DNA of 32,673 nt from Hymenochaete sp. R1 (Eukaryota > Basidiomycota > Agaricomycetes > Hymenochaetales > Hymenochaetaceae). Within the stretch, counting starts at the first letter, position 1; the number at the start of each line of letters is the position of its first letter. Made by a program: the position numbers and the translations under genes. Positions 1-10,386 of this stretch are shown here, in pieces. The stretch is taken from contig JAFREE010000214.1 in NCBI GenBank assembly GCA_019400425.1, forward strand, positions 1-32,673, read 5' to 3'. Below the pieces are notes generated by a model. It did no database searches. It saw nothing but the letters and a program-made list of their open reading frames with translations, and was not told where the DNA came from.

Positions 1-346
1 ATACCCCTCTGTTCCGTAGTCTGACAATAATAACGGAGTTTTCCCCCTACGCTTTCAACCCTCATCTAAGCTTGTAACATGAAGTGCTTGAACTTATCTT
101 GAGTACATGTATGTGCACTCATTAATTGGATGCGCGAGCATTGTGCAAGGAGCCGGGGCGTTTAAAGAGTTTGAGGGCAGACAATATTAATAATAATTTT
201 GGAGCCAGGCGCTTACTGTAAAATTACACGTGACACGTTTCTCACGCTTCACCAACACCTACGTCCTACGAGGACTCGGAAACTGTTCCAAGCTTCATCT
301 TGTGCGTTCATCTCATTCTAATACATAAGAAACGCTATTCAGTAGA

Positions 347-351
347 CCAAT
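347..351 (+). promoter_or_regulatory. CCAAT box upstream of NC2-alpha gene
   Basis: A CCAAT pentamer lies about 110 bp before the chosen ATG at 460. CCAAT boxes bound by the HAP/NF-Y complex are common in fungal promoters. A pentamer also occurs often by chance, so this is only a candidate. The rest of 1-459 shows no coding exon I can support. Confidence 0.25.
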
Positions 352-459
352 CCAGCGCGTCACATCTTCTTTCTTGATCAAGAACCCCAACTCTTCCTTG
401 CTGCGTACAAGCTCCAGCGCCAACCTAAGTCATCACCTAGAACTTCGTCCGGCCCAATT

Positions 460-1413
460 ATGCTCCCCAAAGCAAAGAACAGGAATAAGCAGACCAAGTT
501 TCCCGTCGTACGTCCAATCGCATACCACACAAACTGACTGGAATGGACGTTTGAATATTGCCAATTGCAGGCCCGGATAAAGAAGATCATGCAGAAGGAT
601 GAAGAGGTCGGGAAAGTTGCGCAGGCTACACCCGTCGTCATTTGTAAGTCGAGTCGTCGAAGTGGAAGCCGTTTCTCTTCCTCTTTCTCCTTTATCTTCC
701 CCTCTCCATTTCTCTGTCTTTCGCAGTTGTCGATATACGGCGGAAAAGCAACGCTGGAACTTTCCTTTCCTTTCCATGATCTATGTCTCCAATATCAAAG
801 GAATATAGGCGCTGACTATCCGATTCTTGAATCCCGTGTAGCCAAAGCCCTCGAATTGTTCCTCGCCATGCTCGTCGAGGAAGCCGCTAATGTTACCATG
901 GAGCGAAATTCGAAACGCGTCGAGCCTTACCATCTGTACGCCCTTCCTTAATCTTTCAACCCCCTTCCTCTTATTAACCCCTCCCAACTTTCTCTTGCAA
1001 ACCCTAGAAAACACGCAATAGATACAACGGTAACCCTCGACTTCCTCAAAGAAATTGTTTCGGGTGTCCCTGACCCCTCACAGGGCGGCACCATCGATCT
1101 CGAAGCACAGAAAGAAGCTCGCCGGCGGCAGAGTAAGCAGGCGAGTCGGAGGCGGGTGAAGAAGACTAAAGGCAGGGCAGCTGACGGGATGGACGGGGAA
1201 GATGATGAAGATGAGGGTGAAGAGGGGGAGGAAGACGAAGGTGAATTAGAGCCCGAGCCGGAGAGTGCGGTGGGTGTCTACGATCATGATCATGATGCGT
1301 ATGAACATGGACGGGGTCGCGGACGCACGCGGGGTGGGGGGTTTAGTGGTGACGGCGTTGCTGGGCGGAGCGGGGCGACGGACGAGGACAGCTCGGACAG
1401 AGACTGGGACTAA
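460..1413 (+). CDS. NC2 alpha subunit (DRAP1/Bur6-type histone-fold repressor)
   Basis: Negative cofactor 2 alpha pairs with NC2-beta through a histone fold, and the complex binds TBP on DNA to repress or tune RNA polymerase II initiation in the nucleus. Exons are 460-507, 571-643, 842-935 and 1008-1413, giving 206 residues. The fold is at about residues 13-85: ARIKKIMQKDEEVGKVAQAT, then PVVISKALELFLAML, then RVEPYHLKHAI, matching DRAP1/Bur6 in order. The second intron, 198 nt, is long for this locus, but its acceptor at 840-841 restores the SKALELF codons exactly. The C-terminal half is lineage-variable: basic (QSKQASRRRVKKTK), then an acidic Asp/Glu run, then a His-Asp stretch and Gly/Arg segment. 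The chosen ATG (MLPKAKNRNKQTKFPV) precedes the fold directly. Family assignment is firm; the tail has no assigned role. Confidence 0.93.
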
Positions 1414-2010
1414 TATACATCGACTTGCCTCTGCTCTTGACATTTCTCAACAAGCCACTTTTGTTCGTCAATGTGTCTTGGGATTTATTGAATGTTTGTT
1501 CTTTTAACGTAACTTTATCATACATTACGCGCGTACTGATGCTTGCGGATGCAAAGACTCCCTCCCTTCTCTAAACCGAGGCGCAGGAAGCGGATGACAG
1601 GCATGAAGCAAGTGTTAAAGCCAGTGCAAATCTCTGGGAGCTCGTGAGGGTTGTACGTTCAGCCAGAATCATTTTTCGATTGCTCGTAAACTTGAGCTCT
1701 TTGGTTGCTTAGACGAGGGATAGTAACGTAACGTATCGACTCGCGCAAGTCCCAGAGATCCAGAACATAGGTCGATTCGCGCAGCTACATTCACACACTT
1801 AAAATGACTTGGTGGACTGATACAGTGAAGTGAACAGAACGATGTCAGTAACTCATTACTCTACAGTGCATACTCTAAAATTCGTAATGTAATGTGGGAA
1901 TAATATTTGCCAATTACCGTGGAAGTATATATATATGAGCATAAAGTCCCGACCGGCTACCTAGCAATAGTAGTAGAATATTCCGCTAGCGATTCGACGA
2001 TCTGGCGATT
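1414..2010. other. Convergent intergenic region, NC2-alpha and kinase 3' ends
   Basis: This stretch of about 600 bp separates two converging genes and should hold both 3' untranslated regions. It is moderately AT-rich, and I see no exon, tRNA or repeat in it. Confidence 0.5.
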
Positions 2011-4378
2011 TCACCGTTTGCCTTTCCTACCATGTGCCTTCTTATCCTTTCTCGTGGAAGTATACGTTTTGGCAGGTCCGAGATCAATAATTTCACTCTG
2101 AGCGGACGTGAATTGGGAATGCGAAGTATTCGAATGTTCAAGCTCGCGTCCATATCCTGTAGATGCCGCAGAATCTGCTACGGGATAGCCAGTTTCCGAA
2201 TGGTGAGAGTGCGGATAGAAACTCTCCTGAGAATAGGCAGTTTGATTGTACTGCGCTTGTGAATACTGATCCTGTGCACCGGAAGCAACAGGAAGATTTG
2301 AATTCAGTTCATACTCCGACAGCTGTCCATAAGATTCGAATCCAGAAGGCGGCGTAGCATTGAAAGTTTGAGATTGGTCATTCTGATTCTGGGAAATTTG
2401 ATTAACCGCTGCAAATTCCTTAGCCGCGCCATAATCCTGAAATACGTGAGTTAAATATTGCTCATGCAGAAATGCTGCGAAAGATGAAGCGTACCATATC
2501 CAACTCCCAATCTCTCGCCGTATTCTTGCGCACCCAAGACAGGTTTCGGTTCGTATCGGTGCGTCTGCATTCCACCCATTCCGAATCCTTCATCCATATA
2601 TAATCAGAAACATGACCATTGGCATTGTCTGTCACTCTGAGATAACCTCCATCCAGAATCGTCTGTGTGAATGCAGCATTGGCATTCTGTTCGAGCTCTT
2701 TCTCAGCCCGTAGTACGTCTTCCTCATCTTCATCCTCGTTTATTTGCATTTCAAGGCTTTCTCTTTCCCTCGCAGTGTCGTTGTATGTTGAGGCATCGAA
2801 GTGATACTGTGGCGCTGGTTCATGCGCCTTGAGAGCCTCCTCTTTCACGATTTGCTGGGTTCTCTTGTTATATACTAATCCATGCCTCTTTCCCCACTGA
2901 TCAGCCGCGCATAACACAAAACGAATATTTGTAAGTGTGATTCGTTTTAATTGATATACGAATACTCACCCTTTTAAAAGCTAACAAGGCCTCGTCAGCG
3001 TCAAAGCGCTCGCGATAATCCATATGCAGCAATCCATGTAAACACGCAAGAGCTAATACACTTTTTTTTAGTATAAGAACGTCATTTCAGGCTTCCATAC
3101 TTTACTTACCTTCCCTTGAAAGACTGCGATCGCGTAGGGAGGAGATTCTCGCGTCTGAATTGTTCTTTGCAGCCCTCCACAACGTGGTTTTATAGTCTTC
3201 ACCATTTTCATGAATCAAGAACCGTCTCAGAGCTAATGTTTCGAAGAGTATTGCACTTTACAGCCCGGTAAGTACCTTTTTATCTATTGAACGAAAACGG
3301 TCCTCACCCAAACGCCCAGATATCAACTTTCTTTGGGTCAATTCTATGACGAGAGGCGTTTGGAATATCAATTTCACCAAGGGACAAGCTCGCACGCGCT
3401 AGCTCCGGACTCGTTTTTGGAGCCGTACCGACGTGTGCGACGTTATCACTAACGCTGACGAAACTAGAAGATCATGACAATCAATCAACAGGATGTGAAA
3501 GATAAAATCGCTGAACTTACGTTCCAAAGTCCGCTAATTTGGGTCGATAACCATCCTTATTTTTGAATATTAGGAAATTTTCGAGCCTTGGCCCATGACA
3601 ATGTCAGCGTCAGCTTTGGCATAGTTTCAATGGGACCCACTTGATGTCTTGATGTGCAAAACCTTGATCATGATAGTGCTTAACAGCATATATCATGGGC
3701 CTCATGATGCACATCAATAAGGGCTTACATTCTCCATCGTATAATCTTAACTTACCAACATTTCATCAGAGTGTTGACTTCATCATTTGAATGGAATCGT
3801 TGTTCGACAAAGGCAAGGGCGTCGCAATATGCAAACTCCATTACGATGACAAATAGTGGCACGTAACCGCATCTTCTCGCCCCGGTCTAAACATTGCTCA
3901 ACCTCAGACAAAAGCTGAAAGTGAAGAAAAGGACAGACCGGCACACGGGTGGTAAATGAATAAAGGTTTCTAGCCTATGAGTAACGTTCGTTCATGAGTA
4001 TCAGACAGGCGGATACGGTATACGAACGATACACACAAAATGTTTTGGATGCTTCATGGACAGCAAGAATCCAACGTCATATTCTTTCTGTATCCCGCCC
4101 ACCATACCCATATGTATCTCTTGAAACTTCAGTGCCACAGCCCTCCCTCGCCACTGTCCTTCTGTGATAACTGCTTTCTAAAAAGGAAAAGAAAGAGACG
4201 TCACAAATGCACTATTTCTGGTGATTTCACAGCTTACCCAGATACAACCGTTTCCACCCTTTTGTACGAAGTGCAAGAGTTTGAGAGCCGGGCCAGTTTT
4301 CGGCCAAAAAGTTTGTCCGCGGCGGAAGGACATGATGTGAAGGCGCGGATGATGTGGCAATATGACAATCGCATCCAT
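2011..4378 (-). CDS. Serine/threonine-type protein kinase with long low-complexity C-terminal tail
   Basis: ATP-dependent protein kinase; substrate unknown. Exons on the minus strand: 4378-4238, 4177-about 4007, about 3886-3756, 3700-3641, 3586-3521, 3463-3308, 3255-3110, 3052-2970, 2896-2495 and 2436-2011, about 593 residues. Visible kinase elements in order: glycine loop KGGNGCIWKAV (about 40-50), lysine in VALK (about 64), alpha-C glutamate in QKEYDV, hinge VIVMEFAY, catalytic loop HQDIKLEN, metal-binding ADFGT, SPEL in place of APE, VDIWAFGAILFETL, and the closing HMDYRERFDADEAL. All catalytic residues are present; the HRD arginine is Gln. After the kinase come an acidic segment (EDEDEED) and a final ~140 residues rich in Gln, Asn, Ser and Tyr ending in a basic KDKKAHGRKGKR. 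The junction between the second and third exons is unsure (about 3875-4017; an extra small exon is possible), as is any exon upstream of the ATG. I do not recognise the subfamily. Confidence 0.82.
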
Positions 4379-6225
4379 TCCAAAGCTCTTTATATCATCC
4401 CATCCTCTTCAGGAAGCGCGCAAAGTACCCAAGGTCCGATTACTTTTGCTTCAAATACCCGAGCTACTAGCGTGAACTTGAGTTTTGCCGCATATGGATG
4501 AGGATTATGGGCAAACCAAGGCGAGGGGAGGATTTCGATGTTATCGTCTGTCGCGTTTGAATGACTTCCCAGTTTCATGAAGCGTATTCGAGGAAAAATG
4601 CAAATGTATATACTGTGCAAGTCGTTAATAATGTAAGCGTTAAAGATATCTGATAACTCACGTATCCTCCCACACACCCTTAACTCTAGATCAAACCCAA
4701 ACCTGGATCCACAATCTTAGGATTTTCAGACAGTGGATACCAGGCCCGCCAGATCAAAATATACGGTGTTTTTCGTTCATTGGTTCATGAATCTGGGTAG
4801 GTAAACAGGACTGTGAAACACGGACCAGAGTAGGGAGGGGCCTGGAGGATGGGTGGAGGTATAGGAGGGAGCAAGAGCCTTTCGCTCATTATGAGTTCAC
4901 CGCGCAAGAGAACAGAGTAGTAGAAGTAACCGCGAAGTGGATCAACGTCACTAGGGGCGCTGAGATAGACCCTTAGCGCAAAGAGAAAGCCTCACAGATT
5001 GAGAACGCCGTCCAAGAGCATCGTGAAAACACAGAGGGCTGTCTCATGATAACTGTAATGATTCGCAGAAAAAAGGTCAACCATAAAAAAGAGTAGGACA
5101 AGCGTAAAAAAGCAGGACCATGCAGCGAAAGGTTTAGCCTAAGAGTTCGGATAAGAGACGCTCGTTCGGAAAGCCATGTATCGAATAGTTCGAGACACCG
5201 ATCGAGGACTTTGCGCGCGTACATATGACTATCAACAACATAGGGAAAAATGAACGAAGTGCAGAGCGATACCATGACGTACCTTCAACCCACGATTTGA
5301 ACGTACGCCGGACTCTCGAGGCGCTTATTACAGGTACAATGGATGGCTACCAGTTGCCTTGCCAGCGATGGACCCCGCAGAAAAGGCGAAGACGCGCTCG
5401 ACTCACTCAACATTGCGTGCAGAAAATCGCGTTTTAGGGCGAGACGCCGCGAAAAGGTCACTGAAGCGTCTACTGTAGAAAGGAGACGGTGTTCAACAAG
5501 CTTTTGACACAGATACGGCTGCCTGCGTTGTACCGAATGGGCGACCCGAGCTTTATTTCTTGAAGAGTCTGCATTTTGAGGTTTACGGTCGTAGGTGGTT
5601 TCTTGGGCTGGAAAGTGAACGCTGCGCCTCCTTCAAGATCTCGGGGAATCGTTGCTGCTAATCGATGGCTTTCGCAGAGTGACTGAGAGTCGTTCAAGTT
5701 GTGTGAATTGAAAGTCGTGAAAGAGCGACTTGTCGGCTTCTGCGTGCAACCGGGTCGGCGTCTGTAATCCGGAATTGAAGGGCCGAAATCCTCGGACTTT
5801 TCTTTTCCTTTTTCAGACTCTAGAATCCGCCCGGATTCGCAGATCCCAGAATCATTACGTTTGGATTGTCTCCTGTGTGGACGCTACAAGGCTCTCATTC
5901 TCCGAGAGAAGCCTCATAACGATTTGTACCCCAGACTGAAAGAAGTTTTAGTTACTGAATACGTGTATTGATGCTGTTGTGTAATAAACTCAGGTATCTG
6001 GAGTAGCACGAAAGGAAAGGCGAGAAGGTCAAAAAAACCACAACACGGGCATAACCAACAAAAGAATGGCACCCAAGTATCGACGGGGAAGATGAAATGA
6101 CAAAGTCGTGTATGGACAGGAGAAAAGTAGCCGTGTATGAAAGAACGAAAAAAAAGAATGAACGAAAATGATTCTTCGCCAAAACGCCCAACCACAAACC
6201 CAAATTTCAAGACGGATCGGGGAGT
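4379..6225. other. Gene-poor interval between kinase and hydrophobin
   Basis: This 1.85 kb holds only short open frames with no recognisable domain. The least implausible is a minus-strand frame at 5470-5697, 75 residues with no family resemblance. The right end should contain the 3' untranslated region of the long hydrophobin. I see no repeat or RNA gene. Confidence 0.4.
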
Positions 6226-7315
6226 CTAGAGGCCGATGTTGATCGGCGAGCAAGCAATGTTAATGAGCCCGTTGAAGTTGTTGTTCTCACAACTAGAAGA
6301 AAAGATCGTTATTTAGTGCCGATCTTTATCGTAGTGAAGAAGTAGACCTACCAAACGGTTTGAGAATTGCTGATCGAAAAAAGAAAAAAAAATTAGCACA
6401 GGTTTGAACGAGGCAACACAGTAGCTTACCAAGTGCCACTCGAGCCGGCACCGATCACCTGTAAAACGTCCACACCATCATATCAGCGGGAGCTCCAAGA
6501 CAGGATCAGCAAGATACATCTCACAGAAATTGGAACGCAGTTCAATCCAACGGGGATGTTCGTGCCCTGGAGGACGACTCCAAGCAGAGCGAGGATTGAG
6601 GACGCGTTCTCCGACGACGATGGCTCGACTGAATCACAACACTGAACAGGGCCCGTGCTGCACGTAGAGCCACTTGGCTGAGGCGTGCCTTGGTAAATCG
6701 TAAAGAAGAACAAATTTAACATAAATTGCGCAGCATATAGATAGGTCTTTCGTACGTACTGGATATAGTGACGGTCGTTGTCGGCAAGATACTAGAGCTA
6801 GAACCGCCGGAGTAGCCAGAGCTACCGGGTCCTCCGCCTGTCGAGGAAGGTGGCTGAGAGTGCGAAGACGCGGGGCTAGAGTGAACGGAGGACGAAGAGA
6901 AACAAGTACTGGAAGACGACTCTCCAGTCGGAGATCCGTGAGACTGGGTCGTTGTCGGCACCCACGTGGACTTGGGCTTGGTAGAGCTGCTACTTCCACC
7001 CGGAGTGTTCGATGTCGAGGACCAAGTCGAGGACCACGACGTTACCGGGGAGCTGCTACTATGAGCGTGCGTGGAGCTGGCAATTGGAGTGGAGGAGGGG
7101 TAGTCTGTGCCACCCGTTGAACCAGCAGGCTTAGAGGACGAAGAAGCCGGACTGCCACCACACGTGCAGGCAGGCTCGGGCTCCCAGGTATGATGATGTT
7201 CGCCTCCAAGGACGGCATCGCCACCTGCACCGGAAGCAGAGGCGTTGATGGCGGCAGCGTCAACGAGGAGAGGGAGGGCGAGTACGAGGAATGAAGAGAA
7301 AATTGCGAACTTCAT
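6226..7315 (-). CDS. Class I hydrophobin with long Ser/Thr-rich N-terminal spacer
   Basis: Secreted amphipathic protein expected to self-assemble on hyphal or spore walls. Exons: 7315-6760, 6688-6525, 6458-6430, 6369-6352 and 6292-6226, giving 277 residues. Residues 1-20 form a signal peptide (MKFAIFSSFLVLALPLLVDA). Residues about 21-190 are dominated by Ser, Thr, Pro and Gly, with a GGEHHHTWEPEPACTCGG patch. The C-terminal ~83 residues carry the eight-cysteine pattern C-X6-CC-X32-C-X13-C-X5-CC-X12-C, ending NIACSPINIGL, which fits class I. Agaricomycete hydrophobins are usually about 100-130 residues, so this is more than twice normal size. Three further cysteines (50, 52 and about 146) lie in the spacer. 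Exon four is only 18 nt but supplies residues completing the sixth and seventh cysteines. The spacer suggests an O-mannosylated stalk; that is inference. Confidence 0.92.
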
Positions 7316-8220
7316 GCTGACGAAGAGAGGCCAAAGTAAACGAAGGGAGGAGAGAAAGCGAGTGGAAGGTGGCGACCAACGAATTAACAGAAGATGAGAC
7401 GAGATGAACGTCAATGTGGAGATGGAGGAAGAAAGAAATGAAGGGGAGTTGGGTTGGTTGGAGTTGGTTCGTCTTTTATATGGATTTTTCTTGAAGATTG
7501 TCACAGCAATTAGAATAAAAGTAACGCCTAGCATGGAGTAAGAATAAAAAAAATACAATGAAAAGAAAGAATGTGACGACAGGAAGGAGGGGACTCACTG
7601 ACGTTAAAAATAGAACACCCACAGCTTATTAAGAGAGCTTTTGGGAATTAGATGGCTATTTCTCAAACACGGCGTACCTCGATTTGTCTCCATACCCTGG
7701 TCAATGTTGAAATAACCTAGGCCTCTTCGGCCTCGGCAATATTCGGTCGGTCGCTGTGACATAGCGATGGCCTTGACAGATGAAAGGGACTTGAGCAGAG
7801 CGAGAGTCGCGGCTCGCGGTCTCGAGCCTAGCCAATAGATGAGTTACGAAGTACAGCTTGCTACGAAGGCAAACGTGTCCCGTGTGGCATTCATTCCGAA
7901 GTGAGTGATCTGAGTAGGAGAGAAAGAGAGTTATAGTTTGTGCCCAGTGAAATTTTGAGTAACACCCGGCGATGGTTTGACACCAGGGATAAACCAGGGG
8001 GTGAATGTTGCCTAGGAAGCGATGTCATGGACTCCACATGCCCACAAACCCGTGTGCGCCAAAGCATACATGGAACATGGCCTATAAAAAGTTTTACAAA
8101 ACTTCTCAGATCGAACAGTGGGTTTACAGCGTGCAGCAGGTTGTTTGAGTCCGTACGTAGTCGCAGAACCGAGGGAGGCAACCGCGTAGAAACGATCCCA
8201 AGAAAAACCCATCCACGATA
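7316..8220. other. Intergenic region upstream of the long hydrophobin
   Basis: The left part is the hydrophobin leader and promoter. The remainder carries only short open frames without recognisable content. A minus-strand frame reaching down to 8012 may be the decayed continuation of the neighbouring NLR-like fossil. Confidence 0.35.
7473..7480 (-). promoter_or_regulatory. TATA box of long hydrophobin gene
   Basis: On the minus strand this reads TATAAAAG, about 160 bp before the ATG at 7315. That spacing suits a TATA promoter with a leader of roughly 120-130 nt. All three hydrophobin genes here have a similar box. Confidence 0.6.
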
Positions 8221-8241
8221 TTAGGGCCGGTCGACACGCGT
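8221..8241 (+). repeat. Direct-repeat copy 1, TTAGGGCCGG-N5-ACGCGT
   Basis: The 10-mer TTAGGGCCGG, five variable bases and ACGCGT recur with identical spacing at 10296-10316, in the same orientation. The two copies bracket the NLR-like fossil. The right copy lies in the Sld5 promoter. Confidence 0.6.
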
Positions 8242-10183
8242 TTACCCCCCTCCGAGATCCATCAACATTTCCCTGACTATCCACACGACGCACCAAACAC
8301 TCTAAAAAATCATGAACCATCGAAGAATCGAAATACAATACACCAAAGAACTTTGCGCCTTCGTCTGACTCTAACTTAACGTTATTTGCCAAGCGGAATA
8401 TACTCGCGGCATATCCCTTCATGGTGCGAGATCGACTAACTCGACAATAATTTTCGGTGAGTTCTCCGGCTTACTACATTCATCCAGAGCAGCAATCACA
8501 GAAGACAACATAGTTATTTCTTTCATTCTCTGTAAGGGACTGCGCTAGAATCAGTCAAACTGTGTGTGGAAATAGTTGTTGACGAAGAGAACGAGCTCTT
8601 GGAGTGCTATCAAAATGGCGTCCTTGAAGGCTGAGGTTTTCCTCGCAAACTAGGAGGAGATAGACAAACCATTATTGGATGTCGTTGAAGACAAATCGTC
8701 GAGTGTCGAAGGAGCATTCCGGCTGCACAGAGTACAGTATTTCCTTCGGCAAGAGTATCTACCAGAGAAGTCTATCGTTTGGACACGCATCTTGAGCTAC
8801 TCGCATCTCTTGAGTAGTGTTGCTCTCTACACCCCTCCCCGCACCTCGATAATAAATGCATCACGGATCGTTTCCTTGTGATCTGTGATGTCCCGGATCA
8901 GGTTGTCCACTTCGCCCGACTTCGCAGAAACGAATTCCTTTAAAACAAGCATTAGAGAAAAAAACTCTGAGCGGAGGGAAATGAAAAGATTAGAAATTCA
9001 CCAGTCTTCCTCCGTGAGTGGTGTTCGACGAAGTTCGTCGAGTCTTCGATGACGAGATCCATCAACCTGTCCAGTGTCGATCGGGTGATCCCGGTCTTAA
9101 AGTACTTTCGGGCCTCCACGACAGCTCCCAGTCCCTCCACAAGTCTCAAAGCGACAATTCACAGTCGTTCGCGTATCGGTCATATTTTCGATTTGCTGTC
9201 TGAACGTGATAAACTGCGACGGAGACGCGAAGCAGAATCGAACATTCAAATTCACGCGTATACTGCACACTGCAGCTTTAGCATCCCCTTCAATTTCGAA
9301 AGAATAAGGTTATGTGCAGCTAAAGCTTCCGCAGAAAGAGAAGATCTTACCTCTGACACGCTTGCTTTAATATCCATCAATGACTTCAGGCTCCGCGTTC
9401 CTGTCTCGACCTTCTTTATCATATTCTCCTCCGATTTTAGAGCCTCCATTGCTTGTACAAGCAGAATTTGGTCCCTAAGAATGCCTATAGGACACATGAG
9501 CGAGTGGTAACCAAGCTCTAGACGCCACGAACGCGTCGATTGCCGCTCTCCGAGATGGACTTTGACGACCATATGATGTACTCTAATATTATAAGCATAC
9601 GCCGGAGAAGATATGGGCACGATACTCGCCTTGAGGTACTTTCAGTTCAATACAACCATTGTCAACGTCCAGCATATCCAGATCCGTCATAGCGAAGCGC
9701 CTGAATGGTCGGAGGTGAGCCCAAATTAACGAATCTGTAGAACAATCTTTAGTAACTCAACCATTATCTAGAAGGCTTGAGCACGTACGCTTTCAGGTCG
9801 AGTTTGACTTTGTAAGGCCCTTCGGTCGTCTCGATGACTTCTGTAACGCCAGCATGATGCTACAGGACAACGCGGAACTTGGACGAGCGCTCTGGGTCTT
9901 CAATAAAAGCTCTGAGCTATTTCGGCAAATAAACCACTAAAATAATTAGGAATCCTTACTGAGGTCGCTCGGCGGGGTTCTCCTCGACAGAACACGAAGT
10001 TGTACGATGGGTAAAAAAAGTGACGGTAGGAGGGTCGAGAAAGAGCGCCTGTCGCCGTGAGCCGCGTAAGACAGTTTCCGGGATGATTGTGGTCCATCTA
10101 CAAAGTATTATGAACTTACGCGGAGAACCTGCTAGTAATCTAGCGTCAAATTCTGTCCTGTCTCCAGCGTCCTTTACGGACAC
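8230..10183 (-). pseudogene. Decayed C2-like / helical / possible NACHT (NLR-type) gene
   Basis: Read on the minus strand, coding-like pieces follow one another in the order of N-terminal halves of agaricomycete NACHT/NLR-type proteins, a comparison from general knowledge. A C2-like segment (SSKFRVVL, stop, HHAGVTEVIETTEGPYKVKLDL) lies at about 9780-9892. A helical segment (RDQILLVQAMEALKSEENMI, and KVETGTRSLKSLMDIKASVS) is at about 9260-9500. ARKYFKTGITRSTLDRLMDL is at about 9070-9130, and KEFVSAKSGEVDNLIRDITD at about 8880-8940. A piece near 8430-8520 reads SSVIAALDECSKPENSPKI, resembling the Walker B region of a NACHT domain. The TAG at 9860-9862 interrupts the C2-like part where a second copy at 21.2 kb reads CAG, and I cannot join the pieces into one open frame. 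An active gene with unusual splicing is not fully excluded. Confidence 0.45.
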
Positions 10184-10295
10184 TTTTGCGGAGGGTTGTA
10201 GGGAGTTGTGGAGAATTGAGTGTATGATTTACTGAAAGTAACATTCGCTTTGCTGAGTTGACCCCGGCTAGGTGGGCGTGCGAAGCATCACAAAT

Positions 10296-10316
10296 TTAGG
10301 GCCGGCTAAAACGCGT
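10296..10316 (+). repeat. Direct-repeat copy 2, in the Sld5 promoter
   Basis: This is the second copy of TTAGGGCCGG-N5-ACGCGT. Its ACGCGT is the MCB-like box upstream of Sld5. Sixteen fixed bases match the copy at 8221-8241 at the same spacing. Confidence 0.6.
10311..10316 (+). promoter_or_regulatory. MCB-like box (ACGCGT) upstream of Sld5
   Basis: ACGCGT is the core site of the fungal MBF (Mbp1/Swi6) factor driving G1/S genes. Here it lies 71 bp before the preferred ATG at 10387 of a DNA replication gene. The hexamer also occurs about as often as chance predicts across this window, so position and gene function are the main support. Confidence 0.45.
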
Positions 10317-10386
10317 AGACCCTCGCAAAATCATGCACAACATCCTTACCCAATCCCATCTCCCAACGTTCAAAAACATCGAATCG

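Noticed and set aside
4372..4374. Alternative kinase start ATG at 4374
   Set aside because: Its frame gives a phase mismatch at the 4237 donor, whereas the ATG at 4378 joins exactly to rebuild GGNGCIWKAV.
4040..4501. 153-codon plus-strand frame
   Set aside because: It lies antisense to the first kinase exons, which carry the glycine loop and VALK lysine. The plus frame has no domain resemblance.
6860..7120. Arg/Gly-rich plus-strand frame and a minus-strand Pro/Leu frame at 7042-7263
   Set aside because: Both are shadows of the low-complexity spacer of the long hydrophobin in other frames.
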